Virus record (IMG/VR): IMGVR_UViG_3300042894_002146
Span: 1-41,164 of that record
Source of the DNA: a virus
Length of the DNA: 41,164 nt
Direction: 5' to 3' (one strand)
Position 1 is the first letter of the stretch. Every line of letters begins with the position of its first letter. Shown here one piece after another: positions 14,038-23,105 of the stretch. The translations under genes were made by a program, and so were the position numbers. The notes beneath the pieces are model-generated. The model was given only the letters and a program-made list of their open reading frames with translations. It was not told the origin of the DNA and made no database searches.

Positions 14038-14772
14038 TTAATCGAAAAAATCGCCGATACCCTCCAGAACAATTTTATGTTCAAAATTGCACTTTGAGCA
14101 GGTTTTTTCGATTGTATATGATAACTTTGGTAAAGACGTAAAGTAGGTTTCAAATTTATCAAAATCTGTCTTGGACATATTATCGACAAACTCTGTAAAT
14201 TCTTCACGACTAATATCGTCTTTTGTATAAACTTGATTCTCATCAAATGCGTAATCTACGCAATCGTAGATGAAATCTACAACATGCTTGACGCTCTCAG
14301 AAAAGTTAATTTCAGACATTTGATTTAACGAATTGATGTTTGGGTGTTTCATTTTAACGCCAACCGTATCGTTAAATTTAATGATTGAATTATCTTCCGC
14401 ATTCCTTAAAGTAACGTCAAATAGATTAACAGTCACGTCCATAAGATTGCCACATTTGTCTTGATTCTCATTCACTACATTTTGACATGTATATTTGGTT
14501 TCTACGATTTCACCCATTGAATGTGCGCGCAATTTTATGAAGAAATATTCTAAATCATAAATCGCTAAATCATCCACATTAAAGTCAGATGGTGAGATTA
14601 CACAATTCTGAATGATTTGACGTATCGCATCAATCATTGATTCTTCTTCATTTGCCTCTAATGCCATGAGAAGAATCTTTTCTTCCTTAACTAAAAATGG
14701 TCTAAACTTAACCATTTTGTTTACAGATTTCAATTCAATTTCATGAATTGGATGTTCAATTTTCGGTAACAT
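14038..14772 (-). CDS. 26: gp26-like baseplate hub protein
   Basis: A 244-residue protein of the T4 baseplate gp26 type. The N-terminus HPIHEIELKSVNKMVKFRPF followed by LVKEEKILLMALE is highly characteristic of this family. Cysteines in TCQN/DKCGN (about residues 95-107) and in TCSKCNFEH near the C-terminus could form a zinc site, which is seen in relatives. The ATG has GGAG 6 nt upstream. T4 gp26 is 208 residues and is part of the hub-assembly group. It lies between gp54 and the small frameshifted gene. Confidence 0.8.
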   Translation of the reverse strand: MLPKIEHPIHEIELKSVNKMVKFRPFLVKEEKILLMALEANEEESMIDAIRQIIQNCVISPSDFNVDDLAIYDLEYFFIKLRAHSMGEIVETKYTCQNVVNENQDKCGNLMDVTVNLFDVTLRNAEDNSIIKFNDTVGVKMKHPNINSLNQMSEINFSESVKHVVDFIYDCVDYAFDENQVYTKDDISREEFTEFVDNMSKTDFDKFETYFTSLPKLSYTIEKTCSKCNFEHKIVLEGIGDFFD

Positions 14773-14789
14773 AATTACTCCATATTTTA

Positions 14790-15947
14790 TTAAGTACGAC
14801 CAGAATCAAATTTAATTCTTTCTATGATAAAGTTCAATGGCTTTCTACCGCTAGTATTAAGTCCAACTTTTTCAGATGATTGATTCAGATAATTGTTGAC
14901 TGCATTTTCGCCAGTACCAATAATTTTTCTGAGCCCACCATCAGTATCATTGACTGCGTCTAAGATTGTATTTTCTAAACGACCTATAGCCATATTTTTT
15001 AAGTTTTCTTTATTTGCGCTGTTAACGAGCGCAGAAATCTTTTGTACATATTTTAACGGATTAGCGAATCTATTTCCTTGAACAACAACTTCTTCCATTT
15101 TAGCAATTGTTTCAGAAATACCTTCCCATCTGTGATATGCGAAAGTAACTTGGAATCGCATAAATCCGTCATCTGACCAACTCAAAGGAACAGGAGCAAT
15201 TGCAACTGGGAAAGCGTCAATCAATTTTACCCAATATACCTTTGGTGTGGGAACTTCAGGTGTGCTTTGTGCTGCTTCGTTTTGAGGTGCACCACCACCA
15301 GTAAATCTGTTCTTGATTGCTCTGAAGGCATCAATTGTTATATCAACGACGCTCGATGGAATCTTATCAATCAATGACATTGGGCTTGAAGAAGCCGCAG
15401 CTGCTGCAGCCTTTGGATCTTGAATTTCAGGAGTTTCACTTAATGCGATAATTGAAACTGTTCCGACATACTCATCTCGATAACTCATGTGAAACTTTCT
15501 TGGGTTTTGTATAGAATTCATCCAAAGATCAAATTGCAATTTGTCTTTCATATCATTAGTTGATATAAAGGTTAAAGTTATCTCGTTGAAAACTGTTCCT
15601 GTTGCAACTTTATACGCAGGACCATAGATTTTTGCATCGCTTGTTAATATCGTTTTACCAGGAAGTTCTGCAGCCTCACATAAAAACTTTAAACGATCCA
15701 TAGTATCGTTAGTCCATTTAGGGCTAAAAATCTCAACGTAGAAACGATTGGTTTTCTGAAACCCACCAAACGAATTAACCTTTGATCTAAAGTTGTCAAT
15801 TGAGAAAATGTTTTTAATTGCAACACTATCTAAATTTAATGAGGAACGACTATTGTCTGCTGGCGGTGGAGCAGGAGGAGTTTGCGGTGGGCTTTGAACT
15901 TCCGCAGGTGGTTTTCTTTCCTCAAATCCAGGTACTGTAAAAGGCAT
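14790..15947 (-). CDS. 54: gp54-like baseplate tail-tube initiator
   Basis: A 385-residue protein. The ATG at 15947 (MPFTVPGFEERK) has GGAG 7 nt upstream and overlaps the previous stop as TAATG; a longer reading frame to 16034 would overlap that gene heavily. After a Pro-rich N-terminal segment it has a tail-tube-like domain: FQKTNRFYVEIFSPKW, EAAELPGKTI, WMNSIQNPRKFHMSYRDEYVG and RFQVTFAYHRWEG, which match the strand pattern of T4 gp54/gp19 tube proteins. gp54 starts polymerisation of the tail tube on the baseplate. An Ala/Pro-rich insertion (about residues 185-245) separates the two halves. T4 gp54 is 320 residues. Confidence 0.78.
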   Translation of the reverse strand: MPFTVPGFEERKPPAEVQSPPQTPPAPPPADNSRSSLNLDSVAIKNIFSIDNFRSKVNSFGGFQKTNRFYVEIFSPKWTNDTMDRLKFLCEAAELPGKTILTSDAKIYGPAYKVATGTVFNEITLTFISTNDMKDKLQFDLWMNSIQNPRKFHMSYRDEYVGTVSIIALSETPEIQDPKAAAAAASSSPMSLIDKIPSSVVDITIDAFRAIKNRFTGGGAPQNEAAQSTPEVPTPKVYWVKLIDAFPVAIAPVPLSWSDDGFMRFQVTFAYHRWEGISETIAKMEEVVVQGNRFANPLKYVQKISALVNSANKENLKNMAIGRLENTILDAVNDTDGGLRKIIGTGENAVNNYLNQSSEKVGLNTSGRKPLNFIIERIKFDSGRT

Positions 15948-16528
15948 TAAATCATCTCCATTGAGTCTTTGTGGACTTGTTCTTTCGTAGCACCGACAAA
16001 CATTTCCACAGGCAGGAACAGTGCAATTTCCCAATTTGAAGGCTCAATTTCGATAAGCCCTGATGCAATGTGTGAAGTCAAATAACGTTTGAGGCAGGGT
16101 TTAAATTCTTCATATCTGGTTGCACCAGCTAATAAGTCATATGACAACTGCATTTTTGTAGTATCGTCAAAACGATCGTTGTTTAATGTTTCGTATAGTT
16201 TATCCAAAAGAATCAAACGATATTTGACTGGTAGATAGTGTAAGTTGAGACCCAAGAAACCATCTTTATAACGTTCAACTGGGATAACCAAAGGAAATCT
16301 ATCGTAATATGGTAAAGTGTCTTTTGTTTTTGGATCGTAGAAATAGAAGTACATTCTGCCTGGATAAAACCCAGTCGTTTTTCTAGTCGAATCTTGAATA
16401 ATTGTATTTCTTCTGACTGAACGTAGTTGGCTCACCTTATTACGAAGCCATGTTCTCGCCTTTGCCGTGCGTTGTGAAACGCCAGCCTTATTCATTTGAG
16501 TGCTGAGTCTATCGAGTATATTAGCCAT
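15947..16528 (-). CDS. Conserved T4-superfamily structural protein
   Basis: A 193-residue protein with a basic N-terminus (MANILDRLSTQMNKAGVSQR, then many Arg/Lys) followed by a well-conserved core: GRMYFYFYDPKTKDTLPYYD, RFPLVIPVERYKDGFLGLNL, HYLPVKYRLILLDKLYE and FKPCLKRYLTSH. I recognise this core as belonging to a protein of T4-like structural clusters but cannot fix which T4 gene product it corresponds to. It follows gp4 and overlaps the gp54 start by 1 nt, so it is probably a head- or tail-completion or baseplate factor. A late-type promoter motif lies just before its ATG. Confidence 0.72.
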   Translation of the reverse strand: MANILDRLSTQMNKAGVSQRTAKARTWLRNKVSQLRSVRRNTIIQDSTRKTTGFYPGRMYFYFYDPKTKDTLPYYDRFPLVIPVERYKDGFLGLNLHYLPVKYRLILLDKLYETLNNDRFDDTTKMQLSYDLLAGATRYEEFKPCLKRYLTSHIASGLIEIEPSNWEIALFLPVEMFVGATKEQVHKDSMEMI

Positions 16529-16533
16529 TAAAA

Positions 16534-16541
16534 TATTTATT
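16534..16541 (-). promoter_or_regulatory. Late-promoter-like motif AATAAATA (minus strand)
   Basis: AATAAATA on the minus strand, 5 nt before the start of the gene at 16528. The TAA inside it is the stop codon of gp4. As at 691-698, stop and motif coincide. Confidence 0.35.
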
Positions 16542-16977
16542 TAATGTTTAAATCCTTTTCTGTGATGATTTGAAAGCCCCAACCGCGATCTAAACAGTAT
16601 TCTTTTGCGGCTTTCCATTTGGCTTCGTTCACACCCCACGTGGCGATTTCGTTAATGTATCTTCTTGTTGGCTTTTGACCGATTTTAGGGGGCGTGGTTT
16701 GACTAGAAGGTTTCACCTCTATTACAATTGTTTTCGTATTGCCGTCTTTACCTTTGGCTTGAATTATGAAGTCTGGAAAATAACGGTGCCAAGAACGATC
16801 TATGGGGGAAACGTAAGGTATTGAGAATTCCTCACTGCCCCATTTAAGAATGTTTGGATTAGTATCGAAATATGTCATAACTCGATACTCATAACTAGAC
16901 CTGTAGATTATGTTCTGCGAATCACCTAAATATTTGCTAGGATTTCTCGGCTTAAAATATCCTTGAAAATATTTCAT
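16537..16977 (-). CDS. 4: gp4-like head completion protein
   Basis: A 146-residue protein starting MKYFQGYFKPRNPSKYLGDS; the longer frame to 17016 would cross into gp48, so the ATG at 16977 is chosen. It matches T4 gp4 (150 residues), needed for finishing heads before tail joining. The core resembles a TnsA-like nuclease fold: YRSSYEYRVM, HRYFPDFII, then IVIEVKPSS, giving the D...ExK arrangement of PD-(D/E)XK enzymes, and RRYINEIATWGVNEAKWKAA. It is divergent from gp48, with starts only 20 bp apart, so each gene's promoter must lie inside the other. Confidence 0.85.
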   Translation of the reverse strand: MKYFQGYFKPRNPSKYLGDSQNIIYRSSYEYRVMTYFDTNPNILKWGSEEFSIPYVSPIDRSWHRYFPDFIIQAKGKDGNTKTIVIEVKPSSQTTPPKIGQKPTRRYINEIATWGVNEAKWKAAKEYCLDRGWGFQIITEKDLNIK

Positions 16978-16997
16978 CTTAATAGCGTATAATTCAA

Positions 16998-18266
16998 ATG
17001 GCAGAAGCAACACCAACAGTCAACGCACAAGCGCCTGATAAAAATAGACTTAAAAGTAATGGAAAAAGTCTAAATTTAAAGTATCCGCTGGATTTAGGGG
17101 AAAATTATCCACACTCTGTAGACTTTGTTATTTATATCCCTCGTAAAAGTTCGTTTAACAAAACTGTAAAGAAAGCCGAAAACACAACAAATGTAAGCAA
17201 TTATGCTGAAATTGGCGGTTTTAAAGAAGCCACTGGTGCCGCCCAAGCAATTTATGCCGTTCAAGGTGGCTATCAAATTGCAAAAGATTCTGCACTCGGC
17301 GCAGCAACTGGTTCTGCTGCATTGGGCGGCAGAGGCGTTGCAGGCTTCCTTGGTAAATTAGTTGGTGGTGCTACGGGAGCGGCATTTGGTGCCGCAGCCT
17401 CTGTTGTAACAAATTCAAAAACACAAGCTGCAATCAAAGGCGCAATTGCTACCGAATTAATCAAAAAACAAACTGAATTGACTGGATTGAAAGTCGAAAG
17501 AACTGCCGAAAAAATTGATGGCATGGTCTCTCTTTATATGCCAGCAAACTTCTTCACAACGTATGGTCACGATTATGATCAAATTAGCGTAAAGGAAGCT
17601 GGCGGTATGCTTGGTATGCTCGGCGCTGGTGGTCAGTCTCTTTTGCCTGGCGAAGGCGACATTAAGAGTATGGATGATTTTAAACGTTATTTGAGTCAAC
17701 TACCAGGAACAAAAAACCCATACATGGCGCTCGCAACAGGAGCGATTGGTTCCTCAACTCAAACGCCACTTTTGGGCGGTTCTCTTGTGGGTAGTGGGTT
17801 TGCTGACGTTTCACTATTCAATATGGGTTATGCGCAAAATCCAATGCTTGAAGTTTTGTATCGCGGAACAAACTTTAGATCGTTTCAGTTTGAATTTATG
17901 TTTCAGCCGAAGAATGGTAAGGAAGCGAGAGAAGTTCAAGAAATCATCAAGACGTTTAAATTCCACGCTGCACCAGAAACTAATCCGTTGGTCGATCCTG
18001 TTAAAGGATTTGGTGGTCCAACTCCAGCGCCAATGTTCTTCGTGCCACCTTCAGAGTTTGGAATTACGTTACGACACGGTGATATAAAGAATCCGTTCTT
18101 GCCTAGAATTGGTAGATGTGTTCTTAACCGTATAGACGTCGATTATTCTCCTAGTGGTCAATGGCAAACGTATGCCGACGGCGTTCCAATTGAAACCAGA
18201 TTACGTTTAGATTTCACAGAAGTTGAACTCGTTACGAAAACTAAAATTGAATCAGAAGGTTACTAA
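16998..18266 (+). CDS. 48: gp48-like baseplate tail-tube cap protein
   Basis: A 422-residue protein, slightly longer than T4 gp48 (364), which caps the baseplate and joins it to the tail tube. The C-terminal part LPRIGRCVLNRIDVDYSPSG followed by QWQTYADGVPIETRLRLDFTEVEL fits the gp48/tube-type beta strands. Residues about 78-165 form a Gly/Ala-rich hydrophobic insertion (GAATGSAALGGRGVAGFLGK and VGGATGAAFGAAASVV), unusual for a tube-like protein. It is first in the long plus-strand baseplate run and overlaps gp53 by 1 nt. No Shine-Dalgarno is evident. Confidence 0.78.
   Translation: MAEATPTVNAQAPDKNRLKSNGKSLNLKYPLDLGENYPHSVDFVIYIPRKSSFNKTVKKAENTTNVSNYAEIGGFKEATGAAQAIYAVQGGYQIAKDSALGAATGSAALGGRGVAGFLGKLVGGATGAAFGAAASVVTNSKTQAAIKGAIATELIKKQTELTGLKVERTAEKIDGMVSLYMPANFFTTYGHDYDQISVKEAGGMLGMLGAGGQSLLPGEGDIKSMDDFKRYLSQLPGTKNPYMALATGAIGSSTQTPLLGGSLVGSGFADVSLFNMGYAQNPMLEVLYRGTNFRSFQFEFMFQPKNGKEAREVQEIIKTFKFHAAPETNPLVDPVKGFGGPTPAPMFFVPPSEFGITLRHGDIKNPFLPRIGRCVLNRIDVDYSPSGQWQTYADGVPIETRLRLDFTEVELVTKTKIESEGY
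17129..17136 (-). promoter_or_regulatory. Perfect late promoter motif TATAAATA (minus strand)
   Basis: TATAAATA on the minus strand, about 150 nt upstream of the gp4 start and inside the 5' part of the gp48 coding region. It is well placed to drive the whole minus-strand block gp4 to the gp29-like gene, which otherwise has no upstream space. Confidence 0.45.
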
Positions 18267-18931
18267 TGGCTTATTTTTCGTATTTTCCACAAACCTATTA
18301 TTCTTTCGATACTGCTAATGCAAACTTTGCATTGGTCACTAATGTGCTCACAAGAGCAAAAATTATTAAGGAAGTGTTGAATAATTCTTTCTTATATTAC
18401 AAATATGAAATTAAAGAAGGCGAAACGCCAGAAATAGTTGCTTATAATTTTTACGGTGACGCTCAAAAACACTGGATAATTTTATACGCCAATTCTATCA
18501 TTGATCCAAAATATGAATGGGTTTTACACAGTAAGGAATTCGATAACTACATCATTGCAAAATATGGTTCACTCGAGGACGCTAAAACCGAACTTCATCA
18601 TTATGAAGTAAAAATTGAGGAATCAAATAGTATTGATGGTCGTATTAATGAAAGAATATACACCGTTACAGATAAAACTTTTAATTTTACAACCAAAACC
18701 GCATCTGACCGTTTTGAAGGTGGTGCACCAACATTAAACAGCCCACCAATAAAGGTAAATTATAACTATACATTAAGCGATGACAGCATCATCACAGGTA
18801 CTGAAACATACAGTGCTATATCGAATTATGATCATGAATTCATAGAAAATGAAAAGCGAAGAAATATAAACATATTGAATCCTGATTATGCTGCTAAAGT
18901 AGAAAATGAACTGAGAGATTTATTGAGATAA
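18266..18931 (+). CDS. 53: gp53-like baseplate wedge protein
   Basis: A 221-residue protein matching T4 gp53 (196 residues), a wedge component that joins wedges into the baseplate and contains a LysM-like fold. Diagnostic features: the start MAYFSYFPQTYYSF, EIVAYNFYGDAQKHWIILYA (the T4 equivalent is ANAIYGNPQLYWVLLMCND), DPKYEWVLHSKEFDNYI (T4: YGWITSQEAAYQ) and the final YDHEFIENEKRRNINIL helix. It is between gp48 and the gp27-like gene. Confidence 0.9.
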   Translation: MAYFSYFPQTYYSFDTANANFALVTNVLTRAKIIKEVLNNSFLYYKYEIKEGETPEIVAYNFYGDAQKHWIILYANSIIDPKYEWVLHSKEFDNYIIAKYGSLEDAKTELHHYEVKIEESNSIDGRINERIYTVTDKTFNFTTKTASDRFEGGAPTLNSPPIKVNYNYTLSDDSIITGTETYSAISNYDHEFIENEKRRNINILNPDYAAKVENELRDLLR

Positions 18932-18932
18932 A

Positions 18933-20234
18933 ATGTCCGACAGTACTGGTATTTTTAGACTTGGTGACTATGAGATAAAGGCATTTAAGTTGTTGTCTTC
19001 AACAGGCGCAACCTTAGATCTTTATACTGCATTTAGCGAATTGAAAATATTCGAGGACATCTATTCTTCTCAAATCTCGGGTTATGTGCTAATCACTGAT
19101 TCTAACGACAGCGCAGGAACTATGGATCTTCATGGATCTGAATTTGTTCATTTAATATTAGATAAACCTTCTTTAGACGAACCTTTAGAGAGATATTTCA
19201 GAGTTTATAAAATATCTAACAAAATTGTTAAAAATAAAAATTCAACTGCATATTCAATACACTTTACGACAGAAGATCATTTCGTTGCTAATCAATATAA
19301 AATAAGCAGAGCATTTTCAGGACCAGCAGACGTCTCAGTGCTTTCTATTTTACGCAAAGATTTAAAAGTTAATCCAAGTAAAATTAACTTAAAGAATTTT
19401 GAAAGTCCATTCGGAGAATTGAATATCGTTATTCCATATATGAATCCATTTCAAGCAATTAATTTTATTGCATCAAGAACTATGAATGATAATGAATCAT
19501 TTTATTTGTTTTACGAAAATTATGACGGCTACAATTTTAAATCATTAGAGAGTATTTTGAAAGGTAGTGTGTATAAAACTTATAATTTTATGCCAAAAGT
19601 TTTGGACGTACCAAATCCAGCCGACAGTTTTCATAGCGTTAATGACATAACAATTAATCAAAGTTATGATACTCTCACAACCATGTTAAATGGTGGATTT
19701 GCAACTCGCATGAAAAATTTGAACATTTTGCGCCGTCAATACAGCGTAAACAATTTCAACATAACAAACAGACCAGAATATCCTACTCTAGGAAAAGGAT
19801 ATCCTGTCAACAATTTTACAAACAGAAAAGGCGATTCTGTCTTTACTTCGTTTGAGGCTTTTGAAAAATATTTCGTCACAACAACAGCGAATGCAGATTA
19901 TGATGATATTCCGAACTATGCAGAAAAGATAGTTTTCAGAAGTATGGAACATGCATTGTTGCACAACTCACGAATTACTTTAACGATTCCAGGAGACTTC
20001 CTCGTTAAAGTTGGTAGCATTATTTCTTTAAACTTGCCTAAATTCTCGCAGTCGACTAAAAGCCAACAAGATCTAGATGAATTTTATTCTGGATCAATGC
20101 TCGTTATGGGAGTTTCGCACGTCATAACTCCAACATCTCACACAACGCACCTAGAAGTCGTGAAGGATTCGTTTGCAGAATCCTTGAGCAGTGCTTCTGG
20201 AAATAGTGAATTAGAGAAAGCGAAAAATGAATAG
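18933..20234 (+). CDS. 27: gp27-like baseplate hub protein
   Basis: A 433-residue protein occupying the gp27 position directly before gp5; T4 gp27 is 391 residues and forms the trimeric collar that holds gp5. The beta-rich N-terminal half (LKIFEDIYSSQISGYVLITD, FVHLILDKPSLDE), the FQAINFIASRTM helix, and the C-terminal barrel (FLVKVGSIISLNLPKF, LVMGVSHVITPTSHTTHLEV) follow the pattern of the tail-tube-derived gp27 domains. It overlaps gp5 by 8 nt. Confidence 0.8.
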   Translation: MSDSTGIFRLGDYEIKAFKLLSSTGATLDLYTAFSELKIFEDIYSSQISGYVLITDSNDSAGTMDLHGSEFVHLILDKPSLDEPLERYFRVYKISNKIVKNKNSTAYSIHFTTEDHFVANQYKISRAFSGPADVSVLSILRKDLKVNPSKINLKNFESPFGELNIVIPYMNPFQAINFIASRTMNDNESFYLFYENYDGYNFKSLESILKGSVYKTYNFMPKVLDVPNPADSFHSVNDITINQSYDTLTTMLNGGFATRMKNLNILRRQYSVNNFNITNRPEYPTLGKGYPVNNFTNRKGDSVFTSFEAFEKYFVTTTANADYDDIPNYAEKIVFRSMEHALLHNSRITLTIPGDFLVKVGSIISLNLPKFSQSTKSQQDLDEFYSGSMLVMGVSHVITPTSHTTHLEVVKDSFAESLSSASGNSELEKAKNE

Positions 20235-23070
20235 AAAAGATTACATGGGTTTAGATGGATTTGTTTGGTGGATCGGTGCAGTTGAAGACCGAAATGATCC
20301 CGCCATGCTTGGTCGCGTTAAGGTTCGTGTGTTTGGTTGGCACACAGAGGATCTGCAAGAAATTCCAACTGAAAAATTACCATGGGCGACGATTATGTTG
20401 CCTGTTAACAATGATGCTCACTTTGCACCGAAGGAAGGCGAAATTGTTTGCGGGTTTTTCCTAGACGGTGAATATGGTCAACATCCTGTTGTTATGGGTA
20501 TTTTGCCTGGTGTTAATAATAAAGAAGCAAATTACTCTTTTGGTTTTTCAGATCAACGTCAAGATACTTCAACAATACCAAGAAAAGTTAAATCGCGAAA
20601 ATATAAAAGCGATGGTACAGGTGTTGAAGTTCAAAACGAAGAACCGAAGAAAAATCCAGAACGACCAGGTGAGCCATCATCAAGTCGCTTCACAAGAAAT
20701 GAAGATATTACTAAAACATTATTGACTGATCGTAAAAGAAATTTAGTCACAGTACCAATTGCAGGTGGGGGATCTTGGAGAGAACCGCCACCTGCTTATA
20801 ATGCTTCATATCCGTATAATCACGCTCAGGAAACGGAATCAGGTCACGTATTTGAAGTTGATGATACTCCAGATTGGGAACGCATTCATGTCGCTCATCG
20901 CACAGGAACATTTCATGAAATTTATCCATCAGGAACTAAAGTAGAAAAAGTTGTCAAAAACAACTATCAAGTTATCATGGGCGATGATAACATTTATGTC
21001 ATTGGTCAATGTAACATTACCGTGGATGGCGCTGCAAACATTAAAGTGAAAGGTGACGCTAAAATTGAATCTGATTGTACTATCGACTTGAACGCCAAGA
21101 AAGACGTTAAAATCAACGCAATGGGTTCTGTTAAGATAAGCGGTGCGCAAGTTTCCGTTTCTTCTCTTGCTGCAACTCGCATTAATGGTGGATTCTTACT
21201 TGACGTTGATGCTCCAGCAGTCATTATTGGTAAGAGTGGTCTTGCCGTTTCAAACGATTTTATCCCATCACCAACAGCAGGTGGTGGTGGAGGTGGAGGA
21301 GGAGCTGCGGCGGGTGCCGATGCTGCTGCAGGTGCTGCAGCAGTCGCAACTACAGCTGCTGGAACGGTAGCTGCGAGCGTTTCACAATTAACTGGTGCGT
21401 TGGGCGGTTTAACGAACCTAGCGAATATTCCAGGAATGGATATGTTAACTAAATTACCAGGATTGCAAAATCTTGAATCATTGCAAAATAGTCTTGGTAA
21501 TATTACAGACATCAGTTCCAAACTCGGCGATCTGAATAGCATCACAGAAAAATTTGGCGAGATTTCTAAATTAACGGAAATTACGGATAAGATTAAAGAT
21601 CAACTTGGTGCTGGTTTTGATCTAGAACAACTTAAAGGGCAGCTTGGTGATATACAAAATGTATCTAAAACTCTCGATGGTGCAACTAAATTTAAAGAAG
21701 CCTCTGATCAATTAAAGAAAGTTTCAGACGCAACTAAAGAACTCGGAAACATCAGAAACTTAGACAAGGTATTAGATACTGTAAATAAACTTGCCGAAAT
21801 ACCTGAAGTTGCTGATAAAATACCAAATCTATCGAAATTCAATACAATAGTCGATAATCTTACCGACATTAAGAACAATAGTACCGACATTCAAACTTTA
21901 GCTGGTTCTCCTGCTACAAGTAAGGTTTTAGAATTGTCGCAAAAGATTAACGATCTACCTACCGATTTAAGTAAAATTGGTGGATTCAAAGATGGCATTG
22001 CAGGTTTAAATGGATTTAGTGATAATCTGAGTGGTTTATCTAATGAAATTTCAAAGGTATCTGATATTGCTAAAGATTTAAAGAACTTCTCTGAGTTCAA
22101 GGCTATTGGCGGTGGATTAGCGAATCTTGAAAAAAATATGGGTGAGATTAAATCGTTGTCGACTTCTCTTTCTGGTGCAGCTGCCGATGTTGGTGCAATT
22201 AAAGATATAACCAAGGGATTGACTGCAACAGAGGACATAACGAAATTCTCCAATTTCGAAACACAACTCGGTCCTCTTTCTGGTGCATTAAGTGGATTGA
22301 AAGACGGTTCTTCATTAGCCGCAGGTGTTTTGAGTGCGGGTCAGAAATGTGGAAATCCTTCCTCTGGATTCATCGAGCCAACCCCAGCAGATCGCGCCGC
22401 ATTCTTCTTCGATGCTGGCGAAAAGGGTGCTGACGAGTGGATTAAGAAGCAGATTGATAAAGGCGTTTACGACAAATCTGAAATTAAAGACGTAACTACA
22501 ACCGATGCAAATACAGAACCACCTAAAGCCCCCTCAAGAGGCGTAAATGAGTGTGGTATTGAAAATGATCAGCAAGAATTTGACCCAAATATGATGCTAT
22601 CCAAGTACTGGAGTTTGGGTAAACTTTCCTCAAACGCAATTGTAGAAAAACAGCCTGTTATTCCGCAACGTGGGCTAACAAAAGCCGATATCGTCTGCAA
22701 TCTCAAGTTGCTTGCGATTAATTGCCTAGACCCAATTAAAGAAAAATATTCAAATATGATCGTTACAAACGCTTTCCGCAAGCCGCAAGGTTCTTCGGCT
22801 GGACGTTCTCAACACGAGGTTGGACAAGCCGCTGATATGCAGTTCCCAGGATTGAGTAAATCAGAATACTACGATATTGTCCTCTTTATCCGCGATAACG
22901 TACCGCATGATCAGTTACTTTTAGAATATAAAACAACAGGATCTGGTTTGCCTTGGATTCATATCTCATATAATAAGTCTGGAAACCGACCAGCAGGCAC
23001 AACTGTGGTTAAAAATGCAACTTTCAACAACCATAGATTATACAAACAAGGCTACCACCGTTTGGCGTAA
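20227..23070 (+). CDS. 5: gp5-like baseplate hub/spike with C-terminal M15 peptidase
   Basis: A 947-residue hub protein. Residues about 8-95 form the gp5 OB-fold (WWIGAVEDRNDPAMLGRVKV, then FLDGEYGQHPVVMGILPG). Residues about 225-345 are the beta-helix needle (VIMGDDNIYVIGQCNITVDG, IKVKGDAKI and similar strands). A Gly/Ala-rich linker (about 352-390) leads to a long helical, Leu/Asp/Lys-rich region (about 390-715). The C-terminal domain (about 815-925) is a predicted M15_3-type peptidase: SQHEVGQAAD gives zinc ligands H863 and D870, and WIHISY gives H912, after HDQLLLEY. T4 gp5 (575 residues) instead has a lysozyme domain in its middle; no such domain is evident here. Confidence 0.85.
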   Translation: MNRKDYMGLDGFVWWIGAVEDRNDPAMLGRVKVRVFGWHTEDLQEIPTEKLPWATIMLPVNNDAHFAPKEGEIVCGFFLDGEYGQHPVVMGILPGVNNKEANYSFGFSDQRQDTSTIPRKVKSRKYKSDGTGVEVQNEEPKKNPERPGEPSSSRFTRNEDITKTLLTDRKRNLVTVPIAGGGSWREPPPAYNASYPYNHAQETESGHVFEVDDTPDWERIHVAHRTGTFHEIYPSGTKVEKVVKNNYQVIMGDDNIYVIGQCNITVDGAANIKVKGDAKIESDCTIDLNAKKDVKINAMGSVKISGAQVSVSSLAATRINGGFLLDVDAPAVIIGKSGLAVSNDFIPSPTAGGGGGGGGAAAGADAAAGAAAVATTAAGTVAASVSQLTGALGGLTNLANIPGMDMLTKLPGLQNLESLQNSLGNITDISSKLGDLNSITEKFGEISKLTEITDKIKDQLGAGFDLEQLKGQLGDIQNVSKTLDGATKFKEASDQLKKVSDATKELGNIRNLDKVLDTVNKLAEIPEVADKIPNLSKFNTIVDNLTDIKNNSTDIQTLAGSPATSKVLELSQKINDLPTDLSKIGGFKDGIAGLNGFSDNLSGLSNEISKVSDIAKDLKNFSEFKAIGGGLANLEKNMGEIKSLSTSLSGAAADVGAIKDITKGLTATEDITKFSNFETQLGPLSGALSGLKDGSSLAAGVLSAGQKCGNPSSGFIEPTPADRAAFFFDAGEKGADEWIKKQIDKGVYDKSEIKDVTTTDANTEPPKAPSRGVNECGIENDQQEFDPNMMLSKYWSLGKLSSNAIVEKQPVIPQRGLTKADIVCNLKLLAINCLDPIKEKYSNMIVTNAFRKPQGSSAGRSQHEVGQAADMQFPGLSKSEYYDIVLFIRDNVPHDQLLLEYKTTGSGLPWIHISYNKSGNRPAGTTVVKNATFNNHRLYKQGYHRLA

Positions 23071-23073
23071 CCT

Positions 23074-23081
23074 AATAAATA
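23074..23081 (+). promoter_or_regulatory. Late-promoter-like motif AATAAATA before gp25
   Basis: NATAAATA match in the 35-bp gap between gp5 and gp25, 25 nt before the gp25 ATG. It is one of few non-coding spots in this run and is well spaced for a late promoter. Confidence 0.5.
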
Positions 23082-23105
23082 ATTCTATTAACTTTAAGTA
23101 GTAAA

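Noticed and set aside
15948-16034. N-terminal extension of the gp54-like gene
   Set aside because: Cys-rich residues with no counterpart in the family and full overlap with the preceding gene; the ATG at 15947 has a good ribosome binding site.
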